A stretch of 64,000 nucleotides of DNA from Macrostomum hystrix (lineage: Eukaryota > Platyhelminthes > Macrostomidae), in the NCBI GenBank assembly GCA_950097015.1, contig CATNEN010000026.1:124001-188000 (forward strand), read 5' to 3'. The first letter of the stretch is position 1, and each line of letters begins with the position of its first letter. Of the stretch, positions 52,501 to 63,962 are shown in pieces. The translations under genes and the position numbers were made by a program. The notes under the pieces are model-generated. The model was not told the DNA's origin and ran no database searches. It was given only the letters and a program-made list of their open reading frames with translations.

Positions 52501-55500
52501 ATTCTGTAAAGTACTGTGTACACATTCTGTAAAGTACTGTGTACACATTCTGTAAAGTACAGTGTACACATTCTGTAAAGTACAGTGTAGGGATTCTGTA
52601 AAGTACTGTGTACACATTCTGTAAAGTACAGTGTAGGGATTCTGTAAAGTACTGTGTACACATTCTGTAAGGTACTGTGTACACATTCTGTAAGGTACTG
52701 TGTACACATTCTGTATAGTACTGTGTACACATTCTGTAAAGTACTGTGTAAACATTCTGTAAAGTACTGTGTACACATTCTGTAAGGTACGGTGTACACA
52801 TTCTGTAAAGTACTGTGTACACATTCTGTAAAGTACTGTGTACACATTCTGTAAGGTACTGTGTACACATTCTGTAAAGTACTGTGTTCACATTCTGTAA
52901 AGTACTGTGTACACATTCTGTAAGGTACTGTGTACACATTCTGTAAAGTACTGTGTACACATTCTGTAAAGTACTGTGTAGGGATTCTGTACAGTACAGT
53001 GTTTGGGATTTCATCATAGTCTACGGAGCCTAGATTGGTCGTTCTAAGTAATTCGGATTCTAGCTACAGTTTCCAATCGGTACATTTAGTACAACCTACT
53101 TTGCATTTTCCAGGTCTCCGATGCGACAAAAAAGTTAACGAGTGCGCCACTAACCCCTGCATGAACGGTATCTGCCTTGGCGGTTTCAACAACTACAGCT
53201 GCAGCTGCTTCAATGGCTGGGAGGGTCGAAACTGCAGCGTCAACATCGACGACTGTTTATCTTGCCCAGTCCGCGAAAGATGCATCGATGGGAATGGAAC
53301 GTGAGCCTTCAGTTTGATTGATTGTTGTTCGACTTTTGGCATCGTGGATTTTGAGTTTGATGGGATTCTGAGATCTGTTGGGATTTTCAGGTCTATGGGA
53401 CTCTGAGTTTGATGGGATTCTGAGATCTGTTGGGATTCTGAGGTCTATGGGACTCTGAGTTTGATGGGATTCTGAGTTCTATGGGATTTTGTGGTCTATG
53501 GGACTCTGAGTTTGATGGGATTCTGAGTTCTATGGGATTTTGTGGTCTATGGGATTCTCAGGTCTATGGGATTTTGACTTCTATGGTATTCTAAGGTCTA
53601 TGGGACTCTGAGTTTGATGGGATTTTGAGTTCTATGGGATTTTTAGTTCTTTGGGATTTTGATTTTTATGGGATTCTGAGTTCTATGGGATTTTGAGTTC
53701 AATGGGATTTTGAGTTTTGTGGGATTCTGAGTTCCATGGGATTCTGAGTTCTATGAGATTTTGAGTTCTATGGGATTTTGAGTTTTATGGGATTCTGAGT
53801 TCTATGGGATTTTGAGTTCAATGGGATTTTGAGTTTTGTGGGATTTTTAGTTCTATGGGATTTTGAGTTTTATGGGATTTTGAGTTCTATGGAATTTTGA
53901 AGTCTATGGGATTCTGAGGGTTGATGGGATTCTTAGTTTGATGGGATTTTCAGGTCCATAAGATTCCGCGTTTCTGCTGGTTTGTTGAGTTCCATAGGGA
54001 AAATAATTAGCCAATGGCATTCGCATCGATACCGCATCCTCATTGTGAATTCTTACCGAATTCGTCGTCAACCAGTTGCGGCTGTGTTTCGGGCTGGATG
54101 GGTCTGGAGTGCAACATCACGGACTACTGCGCCAGGAGCTCCTGTCCCAATGGCACCGCGTGCTTTCACGTTGATCCGCCTACTTTCGAGTGTGAGTACC
54201 CGGCGTAGTGACATTTCTAAAAAATCTGTCAAAATATCGGTTGCTTCTATCCTAATCCTCAGGTTGAGTTGCTATCATCCCCAGATACTCAGGTTGAGTT
54301 GCTGTCATCCCAAGATCCTCAGGTTGAGTTGCTATCATCCCCAGATCCTCAGGTTGAGTTGCTGTCATCCCCAGATACTCAGGTTGAGTTGCTGTCATCC
54401 CAAGATCCTCAGGTTGAGTTGCTGTCATCCCCAGATCCTCAGGTTGAGTTGCTGTCATCCTCAGATCCTCAGGTTGAGTTGCTGTCATCCCAAGATCCTC
54501 AGGTTGAGTTGCTATCATCCTCAGATCCTCAGGTTGAGTTGCTATCATCCTCAGATCCTCAGGTTGAGTTGCTATCATCCTCAGATCCTCAGGTTGAGTT
54601 GCTATCATCCCCAGATACTCAGGTTGAGTTGCTATCATCCCCAGATACTCAGGTTGAGTTGCTATCATCCTCAGATCCTCAGGTTGAGTCGCTATCATCC
54701 TCAGATCCTCAGGTTGAGTTGCTATCATCCCCAGATACTCAGGTTGAGTTGCTATCATCCCCAGATACTCAGGTTGAGTTGCTATCATCCTCAGATCCTC
54801 AGGTTGAGTTGCTATCATCCTCAGATCCTCAGGTTGAGTTGCTATCATCCCCAGATACTCAGGTTGAGTTGCTGTCATCCCAAGATCCTCAGGTTGAGTT
54901 GCTGCCATCCCCAGATACAGTGTTTAAGAGACTGTGTCTAATGGACAGTGTTTAAGAGACTGTGTCTAATGGACAGTGTTTAAGAGACTGTGTCTAATGG
55001 ACAGTGTTTAAGAGACTGTGTCTAATGGACAGTGTTTAAGAGACTGTGTCTAATGGACAGTGTTTAAGAGACTGTGTCTAATGGACAGTGTTTAAGAGAT
55101 TGTGTCTAATGGACAGTGTTTAAGAGACTGTGTCTAATGGACAGTGTTTCAGAGACTGTGTCTAATGGACAGTGTTTAAGAGACTGTGTCTAATGGACAG
55201 TGTTTAAGAGACTGTGTCTAATGGACAGTGTTTAAGAGACTGTGTCTAATGGACAGTGTTTCAGAGACTGTGTCTAATGGACAGTGTTTAAGAGACTGTG
55301 TCTAATGGACAGTGTTTAAGAGACTGTGTCTAATGGACAGTGTTTAAGAGACTGTGTCTAATGGACAGTGTTTAAGAGATTGTGTCTAATGGACAGTGTT
55401 TAAGAGACTGTGTCTAATGGACAGTGTTTAAGAGATTGTGTCTAATGGACAGTGTTTAAGAGACTGTGTCTAATGGACAGTGTTTAAGAGACTGTGTCTA

Positions 55501-58147
55501 ATGGACAGTGTTTAAGAGACTGTGTCTAATGGACAGTGTTTAAGAGATTGTGTCTAATGGACAGTGTTTAAGAGACTGTGTCTAATGGACAGTGTTTAAG
55601 AGACTGTGTCTAATGGACAGTGTTTAAGAGACTGTGTCTAATGGACAGTGTTTAAGAGATTGTGTCTAATGGACAGTGTTTAAGAGACTGTGTCTAATGG
55701 ACAGTGTTTAAGAGATTGTGTCTAATGGACAGTGTTTAAGAGATTGTGTCTAATGGACAGTGTTTAAGAGACTGTGTCTAATGGACAGTGTTTAAGAGAC
55801 TGTGTCTAATGGACAGTGTTTAAGAGACTGTGTCTAATGGACAGTGTTTAAGAGATTGTGTCTAATGGACAGTGTTTAAGAGACTGTGTCTAATGGACAG
55901 TTTTTAAGAGATTGTGTCTAATGGACAGTGTTTAAGAGACTGTGTCTAATGGACAGTGTTTAAGAGATTGTGTCTAATGGACAGTGTTTAAGAGACTGTG
56001 TCTAATGGACAGTGTTTAAGAGACTGTGTCTAATGGACAGTGTTTAAGAGACTGTGTCTAATGGACAGTGTTTAAGAGACTGTGTCTAATGGACAGTGTT
56101 TAAGAGATTGTGTCTAATGGACAGTGTTTAAGAGATTGTGTCTAATGGACAATGTTTAAGAGACTGTGTCTAATGGACAGTGTTTAAGAGACTGTGTCTA
56201 ATGGACAGTGTTTAAGAGATTGTGTCTAATGGACAGTGTTTAAGAGACTGTGTCTAATGGACAGTGTTTAAGAGACTGTGTCTAATGGACAGTGTTTAAG
56301 AGACTGTGTCTAATGGACAGTGTTTAAGAGATTGTGTCTAATGGACAGTGTTTAAGAGATTGTGTCTAATGGACAGTGTTTAAGAGATTGTGTCTAATGG
56401 ACAGTGTTTAAGAGATTGTGTCTAATGGACAGTGTTTAAGAGACTGTGTCTAATGGACAGTGTTTAAGAGACTGTGTCTAATGGACAGTGTTTAAGAGAC
56501 TGTGTCTAATGGACAGTGTTTAAGAGATTGTGTCTAATGGACAGTGTTTAAGAGACTGTGTCTAATGGACAGTGTTTAAGAGATTGTGTCTAATGGACAG
56601 TGTTTAAGAGACTGTGTCTAATGGACAGTGTTTAAGAGACTGTGTCTAATGGACAGTGTTTAAGAGACTGTGTCTAATGGACAGTGTTTAAGAGACTGTG
56701 TCTAATGGACAGTGTTTAAGAGATTGTGTCTAATGGACAGTGTTTAAGAGACTGTCTAATGGACAGTGTTTAAGAGACTGTGTCTAATGGACAGTGTTTA
56801 AGAGACTGTGTTTAAGAGATTGTGTCTAATGTCTAAAGCAAGGCCCTACTAGGATAGAATTGTACTATCATGTAGTCCTTGTGTCCCAGTGGCAAAATCC
56901 AAGGTGTTTGTGTCAAACGACTTCTTTTTCTGTGTCATTTTTCAATGTGCTGAATTTGAACCAAAAATAATTCGAAAACCAATTCCAACGGTAACTCCCT
57001 GAAGGTCGAGCCGCCGCCACTTTCGCCTACGGTCGGGCTTTGCCGTCGCCGAACGCCTGGCGCCTATCGCCCTCCGGCGGCCTCGCCGAACCGTTGACCA
57101 GCGCCTTCGGCTGGCTGCGGACACGGCGAGCGGATTCTAATTCAACAGCGGCGACGCAGTTTCTGACTGTGTCGCGCGGCGACCGGAAATTCGTGGTAGC
57201 CGTGTCGCCCTCCGGTCAACTCGTCGCCAGCCTAGACAACCAGACGGCTACGGTGTCGCCTTTGTTCATAACCAATGGCGAATTATTCAGATTCAATCTC
57301 ACAATGCGGCCAGGCTCGCCATTGTCGCTAACTGTCTTCGCATTCAGCAACGACAGCTCCTGGCACGCGCAGAGTGCCGACATTCTACCCAATGTCAGCC
57401 TGACTCTCGACTCCGTTGCCATAGTAACACTGGGCGACGGATTCAAAGGCTGTCTCGACGGCGTGCGACTCAACAATCGCCTCCTGCCAATGTCCAACTG
57501 GACCCTGCCGGATGGCTATCCTGGCTTTGTCCGCTATGTTGATTGGCCAGCCAATCAGAGCGCGCCGGCGCCGCCACTCATTGGTTGCCATGGCGACCCG
57601 GTGTGCAGCCAAGATCCACAGCCGGCCTGTCTAAACTCCGGCCGCTGCGTTGACTTGTGGAATGCCCGAAGCTGCAGCTGCCAATCCGGCTACTCGGGCC
57701 CCGCCTGCGGCTTGGCCAACTGCGCCCTCGTGCCCTGCGCCGCCGCCATCGCTGGCGTCTCCACCCCGGTGGTGGTGACGCTCTGCGTGCTGGCGCTGAT
57801 TATTGTTGTTGTCATTAGTGAGTTGTCCTGTACTGTAGTGATCTAAATTCATTGGCTAAATCCATTTCGCCTATCATAGCAGTCGCAGTGCTTATTAGTT
57901 GCACAGATGCTAAATTGAATACCACCTACATATTATTTGCATGCTAGTCTAGTGAAATATTGATTTACTAAGACGCCTAATCCGCTTCATAATTGATTTT
58001 TTAGTTGTTGTTGTCCTGGTCAAGCTCGCCAGAAACCGGCGCTCAGAGACTGGGCAGTACCGGCCATCAAAGGAGGAGATTAATCACGGTAATAAAACTG
58101 GCACCCTCTCTGTGCTCAGGCCGCCGGTGGAGGAGCGTCTGATTTGA
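49555..58147 (+). CDS. CRB: Crumbs homologue, apical polarity transmembrane protein
   Basis: Exons: 49555-50113, 51013-51288, 53114-53300, 54076-54191, 57005-57817, 58005-58147. Phases 1,1,2,1,1 match; the total is 697 residues. An N-terminal signal sequence (VWLLIAAVAAGVAAV) is followed by a laminin G-like module (to about residue 186). About five EGF-like repeats follow (CQNGGVCNN, CVCTPGFEG, CSCFNGWEGRNC, CGCVSGWMGLEC). Then come a second laminin G-like module (FLTVSRGDRKFVVAV to GFKGCLDGVRLNN), a last EGF (CSCQSGYSGPAC) and a TM helix. The 41-residue tail is diagnostic: GQYRPSKEE is the juxtamembrane FERM/Moesin-binding motif and EERLI is the C-terminal PDZ ligand for Pals1/Par-6. Crumbs marks the apical membrane of epithelia. 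This copy is short compared with the about 2100 residues of Drosophila Crumbs. A missing 5' exon with more EGF repeats is unlikely given the signal peptide. Four of its five introns contain tandem arrays. Confidence 0.92.
50218..50905. repeat. Minisatellite, 18-bp unit, Crumbs intron 1
   Basis: About 37 copies of AGTGACAGAATAACTGGG, with ATAGCTGGG and ATAGCTGAG variants. The variant order around 50500-50620 is repeated around 50730-50850. It lies in the 50114-51012 intron. The minus-strand frame YSVTPS is open throughout but is an effect of the period. Confidence 0.95.
51300..51700. mobile_element. SINE relics in Crumbs intron 2
   Basis: GTCTGGCAATGAGAAAGTC (about 51371) resembles the GATGAGAAAGTCAGG block of SINE family 2. 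CAGTCCATGGACTGAACAG (about 51614), followed by ACTGGCTGTGCATC, resembles the body of SINE family 1 at 10.7 kb. The pieces are decayed and no complete element is seen. The stretch from here to 52390 is otherwise featureless intron. Confidence 0.45.
52395..53010. repeat. Minisatellite, 23-bp unit, Crumbs intron 2
   Basis: About 27 copies with the core CACATTCTGTAAAGTACTGTG. The period is not divisible by three, so all three minus-strand frames stay open with the same peptide in rotation. It ends about 100 bases before the acceptor of the EGF exon at 53114. Confidence 0.95.
53340..53975. repeat. Degenerate minisatellite, about 17-bp unit, Crumbs intron 3
   Basis: Repeated TTCTATGGGATTTTGAG with many point changes (TTTGATGGGATTCTGAG and others). 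It is the most diverged array in the window and therefore probably the oldest. It fills most of the 53301-54075 intron. Confidence 0.9.
54250..54917. repeat. Minisatellite, 30-bp unit, Crumbs intron 4 (first array)
   Basis: About 22 copies with the core CCTCAGGTTGAGTTGCTATC. Variants are CCCAGATAC, CTCAGATCC and CAAGATCC. The period is divisible by three and gives false frames in both directions. It is directly adjoined by a different array on the right. Confidence 0.95.
54918..56832. repeat. Minisatellite, 28-bp unit, Crumbs intron 4 (second array)
   Basis: About 68 copies with the core AGTGTTTAAGAGACTGTGTC followed by TAATGGAC. Most variation is a single binary C/T site (AGACTGTG or AGATTGTG), with rare TTTCAGAG. 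It lies in the 54192-57004 intron and starts where the 30-bp array stops, with CCAGATACAGTGTTTAAG as the junction. Confidence 0.96.
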
Positions 58148-59944
58148 ATCTATTTTCATTATGCTTTTCTATTCGTCTGACACACCTATTTATCTACACA
58201 TGTTTTAGCGCTGTTACTATGTTTATAACGGAGGAGAATAGCGTCACTGCATGTTGTTACTATTTTTAGAACAGAAGGATGGATATTGTCACGCATTTGT
58301 TGTTGCTATACATAGAACAGGAGATAGCACCACTGCATGTTGTTGCTATTTTTAGAACACAGGATGACGTCATGCATATTGTTACTATATTTAGAATAGG
58401 GGATAGCGTCACTGTTAGTATACTAGTGCATCACTGCATGTTGTTACTATTTTTAGAACACAGGATGACGTCATGCATATTGTTACTATATTTAGAATAG
58501 GGGATAGCGTCACTGTTAGTATACTAGTGCATCACTGCATGTTGTTACTATTTTTAGAACACAGGATGACGTCATGCATATTGTTACTATATTTAGAATA
58601 GGGGATAGCGTCACTGTTAGTATACTTAGTCAAAGATGTACAAGGTATGACGAATTTCTTACGTGGCAGTATTAACTATCTTTTACGCTCGGAAGATCTG
58701 CAAACTCGCACATGCGTGTCTAATGGCACTCAATCTTGTGAGTAACACATTTCCAGACATGTTCTAATAATTTTACTAAACTTTACTTGAATTGTTGTTA
58801 TAATTTTTTTGCGCTAAACGGATGTTTTATTAATATTATCGATAGTTAATGCAAGATTTTGTCTAAGCGAAAGATCAAGTCACGTAAATTTACTTCCGTA
58901 TTGTAAGCTAATATGTTTTTTGGAATCCTCATTAATTAGTTATATTACTTATTCAGTAGTGCGAAGGGATTTAGTTATCTTATAGTCATAAAGGAAATAG
59001 GTGTTTAAGAGAGCTGTGTGTTGATACAGTTATCACGTCAACTAATATCGGAATCTATATTTTATTTATCGGTGTTTTTTGCGTTTCTTATAAGCCAATT
59101 CCATTATTTTTTACCCTTTAAACTGTGTTCAATAAATTTGTGTGCTTTGCAACGCATTTGTCTGCACGCCCACCTGATATCTGTATGCATCTGTATGTGA
59201 TCTGCGCCTGTGCCCACATTCCATGGACAGATAATATTATTAAACCCACCGTCTTAGTCCATACATATTGCTATACTGACATTCCATTACTTTGGATGTG
59301 GCTTCCTACTATTTACCTTTGTTTTTTTCATTCCAAGCGAATTATTTTTCTCCAGGTTTTGTCAGCTTTATACTACTGGTTATAAAAGCAGCTTGTGAGT
59401 AGTGTTGGGTGTATTTTTTTCATTTGCATTGATCTAATTGATTATCGCAAAATGAATTTACTGTGTCATTAACCTTATTGCTTGCAATGACACTTTAGTC
59501 GATGTTGCCACTTTGCAGTTCGGCCGTTGAGTTTATTTAACTACTTTGTTAGAAAAGTATTACTTACAGTAGCGTAAAAAGAAATATATACAATTTCGCG
59601 CTTTGTGGCGGAAAACGACAGAAACAGGCAATTTTTATTGGATTCGCAAGGCTCATTTAGTCAGGCCAGGTCAGCCTTGCTTTGTAGCACGACCGCAAAA
59701 TGTTGAGTGACGTCATTTTGAATTGATACAGCTTTGTGCTTACTTTTTCAATCTGTCTAGTTTGTGGGATAAATATCCCCCAGCCGCACTGCTCCCACTC
59801 TGTCCCACTTTGCAGACCGGCCAGGGTTGCCAGTCCGGGAGCCGGACACAGATTTGGACGACAATTTTGTGCTGGGCGACACGCAGGTGGCCAGGCTGTA
59901 ATTTCTGTGTTTAGTGTAGCCCAAATGTGTTACTGTTTATTGAT
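58148..59944. other. Crumbs 3' region and following spacer
   Basis: Starts with the Crumbs 3' untranslated region. It holds the 101-bp tandem repeat and an AATAAA at 59131-59136 that could end the transcript. Around 59814-59888 a short stretch after TTTGCAG reads REPDTDLDDNFVLGD in one frame and may be an exon of the downstream gene, but its following donor (GTGGCC) is poor and the phase could not be fixed. Confidence 0.4.
58240..58625. repeat. Tandem repeat of about 101 bp, three to four copies
   Basis: Copies of TTGTTACTATTTTTAGAACA, then CAGGATGACGTCATGCATAT, then TTAGAATAGGGGATAGCGTC, ACTGTTAGTATACT. The last copies are almost identical and the first is diverged. The unit contains the palindrome TGACGTCA, a CREB/ATF-type site, once per copy. 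It lies just downstream of the Crumbs stop codon. Confidence 0.9.
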
Positions 59945-60295
59945 ACTCGAAATCCCCTGGCAACCCATACGGATACAGTTCCCTTGGATACAGTCCCTTG
60001 AATACAGTTGCCATGGATACAGTCCCTTGGATACAGTTTCCGTGGATACAGTCCCTTGGATACAGTTGCCGTGGCTACAGTGCCTTGGATACAGTTGCCG
60101 TGGATACAGTCCCTTGGATACAGTTTCCGTGGATACAGTCCCTTGGATACAGTTGCCGTGGCTACAGTGCCTTGGATACAGTTGCCGTGGCTACAGTGCC
60201 TTGGATACAGTTGCCGTGGCTACAGTGCCTTGGATACAGTTCCCCTGGTTACAGTCCCTTGGATACAGTTGCCCTAGATACAGCCCATTACAGTA
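59945..60295. repeat. Minisatellite, about 29-bp unit of two 14-15-bp halves
   Basis: Alternating halves GATACAGTTGCCGTG and GATACAGTCCCTTG, about 12 double units. No coding meaning is seen in its open frames. Confidence 0.93.
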
Positions 60296-60754
60296 TACAA
60301 TCCGCGCTATGCAGTTTTTACTTTTAACTTTTTTAACTGCCAAAAAATAGTTAGTTTAGGCACTCTTTATTCTTGACACCTTGCTAATCATTTAATGGAC
60401 AAAATCACCTATGTAAATAGCTGAACTAGTAAGCACTGAGCATCGTCACTAAGACAGTATAGGAACACTTCAGTGCCTTGGGTCGATACACCCATTGTTA
60501 CATCTTAAATGTAGTACTACTAGTAGTGACGTGTCTAAACTTGTGTCATCTTTAAAAAATATAAAATTATAATTGACAGAACTCAGAACTCAAATTGCAG
60601 TCCGTGAAATTATGTGAGGTTAAATTATTATATTAATTTCATTTGCGCTTTTATGCCAAATATTCAAAATACTTGTAACATACTACTACTAACAGGTTAC
60701 TTTTCAACTACACTTATTAACCAGGCCTTTTACAGTATTTAACACTGTATATGC

Positions 60755-60895
60755 AGTATCTGAGTCAGTTTCTATGCAGTATCTGAGTCTGTTTCTATGC
60801 AGTATCTGAGTCTGTTTCTATGCAGTATCTGAGTCTGTTTCTATGCAGTATCTGAGTCTGTTTCTATGCAGTATCTGAGACTGTTTCCAGACAAA
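60755..60895. repeat. Short minisatellite, 23-bp unit
   Basis: About six copies with the core TATGCAGTATCTGAGTCTG. It lies just upstream of the candidate exon at 60947. Confidence 0.9.
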
Positions 60896-60946
60896 ATCTG
60901 GACAAAGAAAATCAGACTCCACTACTTTGAGTAGTCGACACGACAG

Positions 60947-63900
60947 TGAATCATAGGAGAGCTTGCCGCTCGCATATGGTCTTGATAGCCGGCAACTCAA
61001 TCTCATCTCTACGAACTGCAGCCGAAGATGTTGGCCTGCTTCCTTGCAACTCGGCAGGTAATTTTGCTAGAATTAATCAAGAGTTAAATATGGTTAAGAT
61101 ATGCGGAATGATCAACTTCTACCAATCTTCTCTTCATCTAAATCTACTTATTTACCATTGATCAGATTCTCCCTATCTACCATTGATCAGATTCTCCCTA
61201 TCTACCATTGATCAGCTTCTCCTCCCATTCTACCATTGATCTACTTCTCCCTATCTACCATTGATCAGCAATTCCCTATGTAGAATTGATATACTTCTAC
61301 TTCTCCTTATCTACCACTAATCTAATTTTCCTTATCTACCATTGATCTGCTTCTCCTTATCTACCATTGATCTGCTTCTCCTTATCTACCATTGATCTGC
61401 TTCTCCTTATCTACCATTGATCTACTTCTCCTTATCTACCATTGATCTGCTTCTCCTTATCTACCATTGATCAGCTTCTCCTTATCTACCATTGATCTAC
61501 TTCTCCTTATCTACCATTGATCTACTTCTCCTTATCTACCATTGATCTGCTTCTCCTTATCTACCATTGATCTGCTTCTCCTTATCTACCATTGATCTGC
61601 TTCTCCTTATCTACCATTGATCAGCTTCTCCTTATCTACCATTGATCAGCTTCTCCTTATCTACCATTGATCTACTTCTCCTTATCTACCATTGATCTAC
61701 TTCTCCTTATCTACCATTGATCTGCTTCTCCTTATCTACCATTGATCTGCTTCTCCTTGTCTACCATTGATCTGCTTCTCCTTATCTACCATTGATCAGC
61801 TTCTTCTTATCTACCATTGATCTGCCTCTCCTTATCTACCATTGATCTGCTTCTCCTTATCTACCATTGATCAGCTTCTTCTTATCTACCATTGATCTGC
61901 TTCTCCTTATCTACCATTGATCAGCTTCTCCTTATCTACCATTGATCAGCTTCTTCTTATCTACCATTGATCTGCTTCTCCTTATCTACCATTGATCAGC
62001 TTCTTCTTATCTACCATTGATCTGCCTCTCCTTATCTACCATTGATCTACTTCTCCTTATCTACCATTGATCTGCTTCTCCTTATCTACCATTGATCTAC
62101 TTCTCCTTATCTACCATTGATCTACTTCTCCTTATCTACCATTGACCAGCTTCTCCTTATCTACCATTGATCAGCTTCTCCTTATCTACCATTGATCTGC
62201 TTCTCCTTATCTACCATTGATCTGCTTCTCCTTATCTACCATTGATCTGCTTCTCCTTATCTACCATTGATCTGCTTCTCCTTATCTACCATTGATCTAC
62301 TTCTCCTTATCTACCATTGATCTACTTCTCCTTATCTACCATTGATCTACTTCTCCTTATCTACCATTGATCTACTTCTCCTTATCTACCATTGATCTAC
62401 TTCTCCTTATCTACCATTGATCTGCTTCTCCTTATCTACCATTGATCTGCTTCTCCTTATCTACCATTGATCTACTTCTCCTTATCTACCATTGATCTAC
62501 TTCTCCTTATCTACCATTGACCAGCTTCTCCTTATCTACCATTGATCAGCTTCTCCTTATCTACCATTGATCTGCTTCTCCTTATCTACCATTGATCAGC
62601 TTCTCCTTATCTACCATTGATCTACTTCTCCTTATCTACCATTGATCTACTTCTCCTTATCTACCATTGATCTACTTCTCCTTATCTACCATTGATCTAC
62701 TTCTCCTTATCTACCATTGATCTACTTCTCCTTATCTACCATTGATCTGCTTCTCCTTATCTACCATTGATCTGCTTCTCCTTATCTACCATTGATCTAC
62801 TTCTCCTTATCTACCATTGATCTACTTCTCCTTATCTACCATTGATCTGCTTCTCCTTATCTACCATTGATCAGCTTCTCCTTATCTACCATTGATCTAC
62901 TTCTCCTTATCTACCATTGATCTGCTTCTCCTTATCTACCATTGATCAGCTTCTCCTTATCTACCATTGATCTACTTCTCCTTATCTACCATTGATCAGC
63001 TTCTCCTTGTCTACCATTGATCAGCTTCTCCTTATCTACCATTGATCTACTTCTCCTTATCTACCATTGATCTACTTCTCCTTATCTACCATAGATCAGC
63101 TTCTCCTTATCTACCATTGATCTACTTCTCCTTATCTACCATTGATCTGCTTCTCCTTATCTACCATTGATCTGCTTCTCCTTATCTACCATTGATCTAC
63201 TTCTCCTTATCTACCATTGATCTACTTCTCCTTATCTACCATTGATCTACTTCTCCTTATCTACCATTGATCAGCTTCTCCTTATCTACCATTGATCTAC
63301 TTCTCCTTATCTACCATTGATCTACTTCTCCTTATCTACCATTGATCTACTTCTCCTTATCTACCATTGATCTACTTCTCCTTATCTACCATTGATCTAC
63401 TTCTCCTTATCTACCATTGATCTACTTCTCCTTATCTACCATTGATCTGCTTCTCCTTATCTACCATTGATCAGCTTCTCCTTATCTACCATTGATCTAC
63501 TTCTCCTTATCTACCATTGATCTACTTCTCCTTATCTACCATTGATCAGCTTCTCCTTATCTACCATTGATCTACTTCTCCTTATCTACCATTGATCTAC
63601 TTCTCCTTATCTACCATTGATCAGCTTCTCCTTATCTACCATTGATCTGCTTACTTCTGGGATGCGCAGGTGCAATTCTGCCGGCACAGCCCGTCGTGCC
63701 GGTCACCGACGCAGCCGTCAACGCCGCCTCTCTTTCGCACTCGCTGCACTGGCTGTCCGCGTCGCTGCCAGATTCCAGCTCCGACGCTGACGATGCCGAC
63801 GATATCGACGATTTCGGTGTCGACGAAATATTAGACGAGGGCGGCGAGTTGAGGGCCGAAGCGCACGCCGAGCTCGCTTCGATGTCGCATTCAGGGCAGC

Positions 63901-63962
63901 CGCCTTCAGCGACTTCGGACTTTGCTACGGCAGGCAGTCTCAAGGCTTTCCAGAAAGATTGA
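60947..63962 (+). CDS. 3' exons of an unrecognised gene
   Basis: Two exons fit together in phase 1. One is 60947-61057 (VLIAGNSISSLRTAAEDVG, good GTAATT donor). The other is about 63670-63962 after GATGCGCAG, reading AILPAQPVVPV, LHWLSASLPDSSSDADD, an acidic run (DADDIDDFGVDEI) and SATSDFATAG to TGA at 63960-63962. The last exon has clear coding composition (high GC, codon-third bias). The acidic Ser/Asp tail gives no family that I recognise. The intron between the exons is almost wholly the 25-bp minisatellite. Upstream exons are uncertain; a fragment near 59.82 kb may belong. The gene's start and function are unknown. Confidence 0.4.
61150..63652. repeat. Very large minisatellite, 25-bp unit
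   Basis: About 100 copies with the core CTTCTCCTTATCTACCATTG. Most units differ only in the next five bases: ATCTA, ATCTG or ATCAG. The left 170 bases are more diverged. It occupies about 95 percent of the intron preceding the last exon of the unrecognised gene and stops about 17 bases before that exon's acceptor. Confidence 0.97.

Noticed and set aside
54252-54908. Open frames in the Crumbs region (PEDLRMIATQ and QVELLSSP repeats)
   Set aside because: 30-bp minisatellite inside Crumbs intron 4; phases of the neighbouring EGF and LamG exons match without it.
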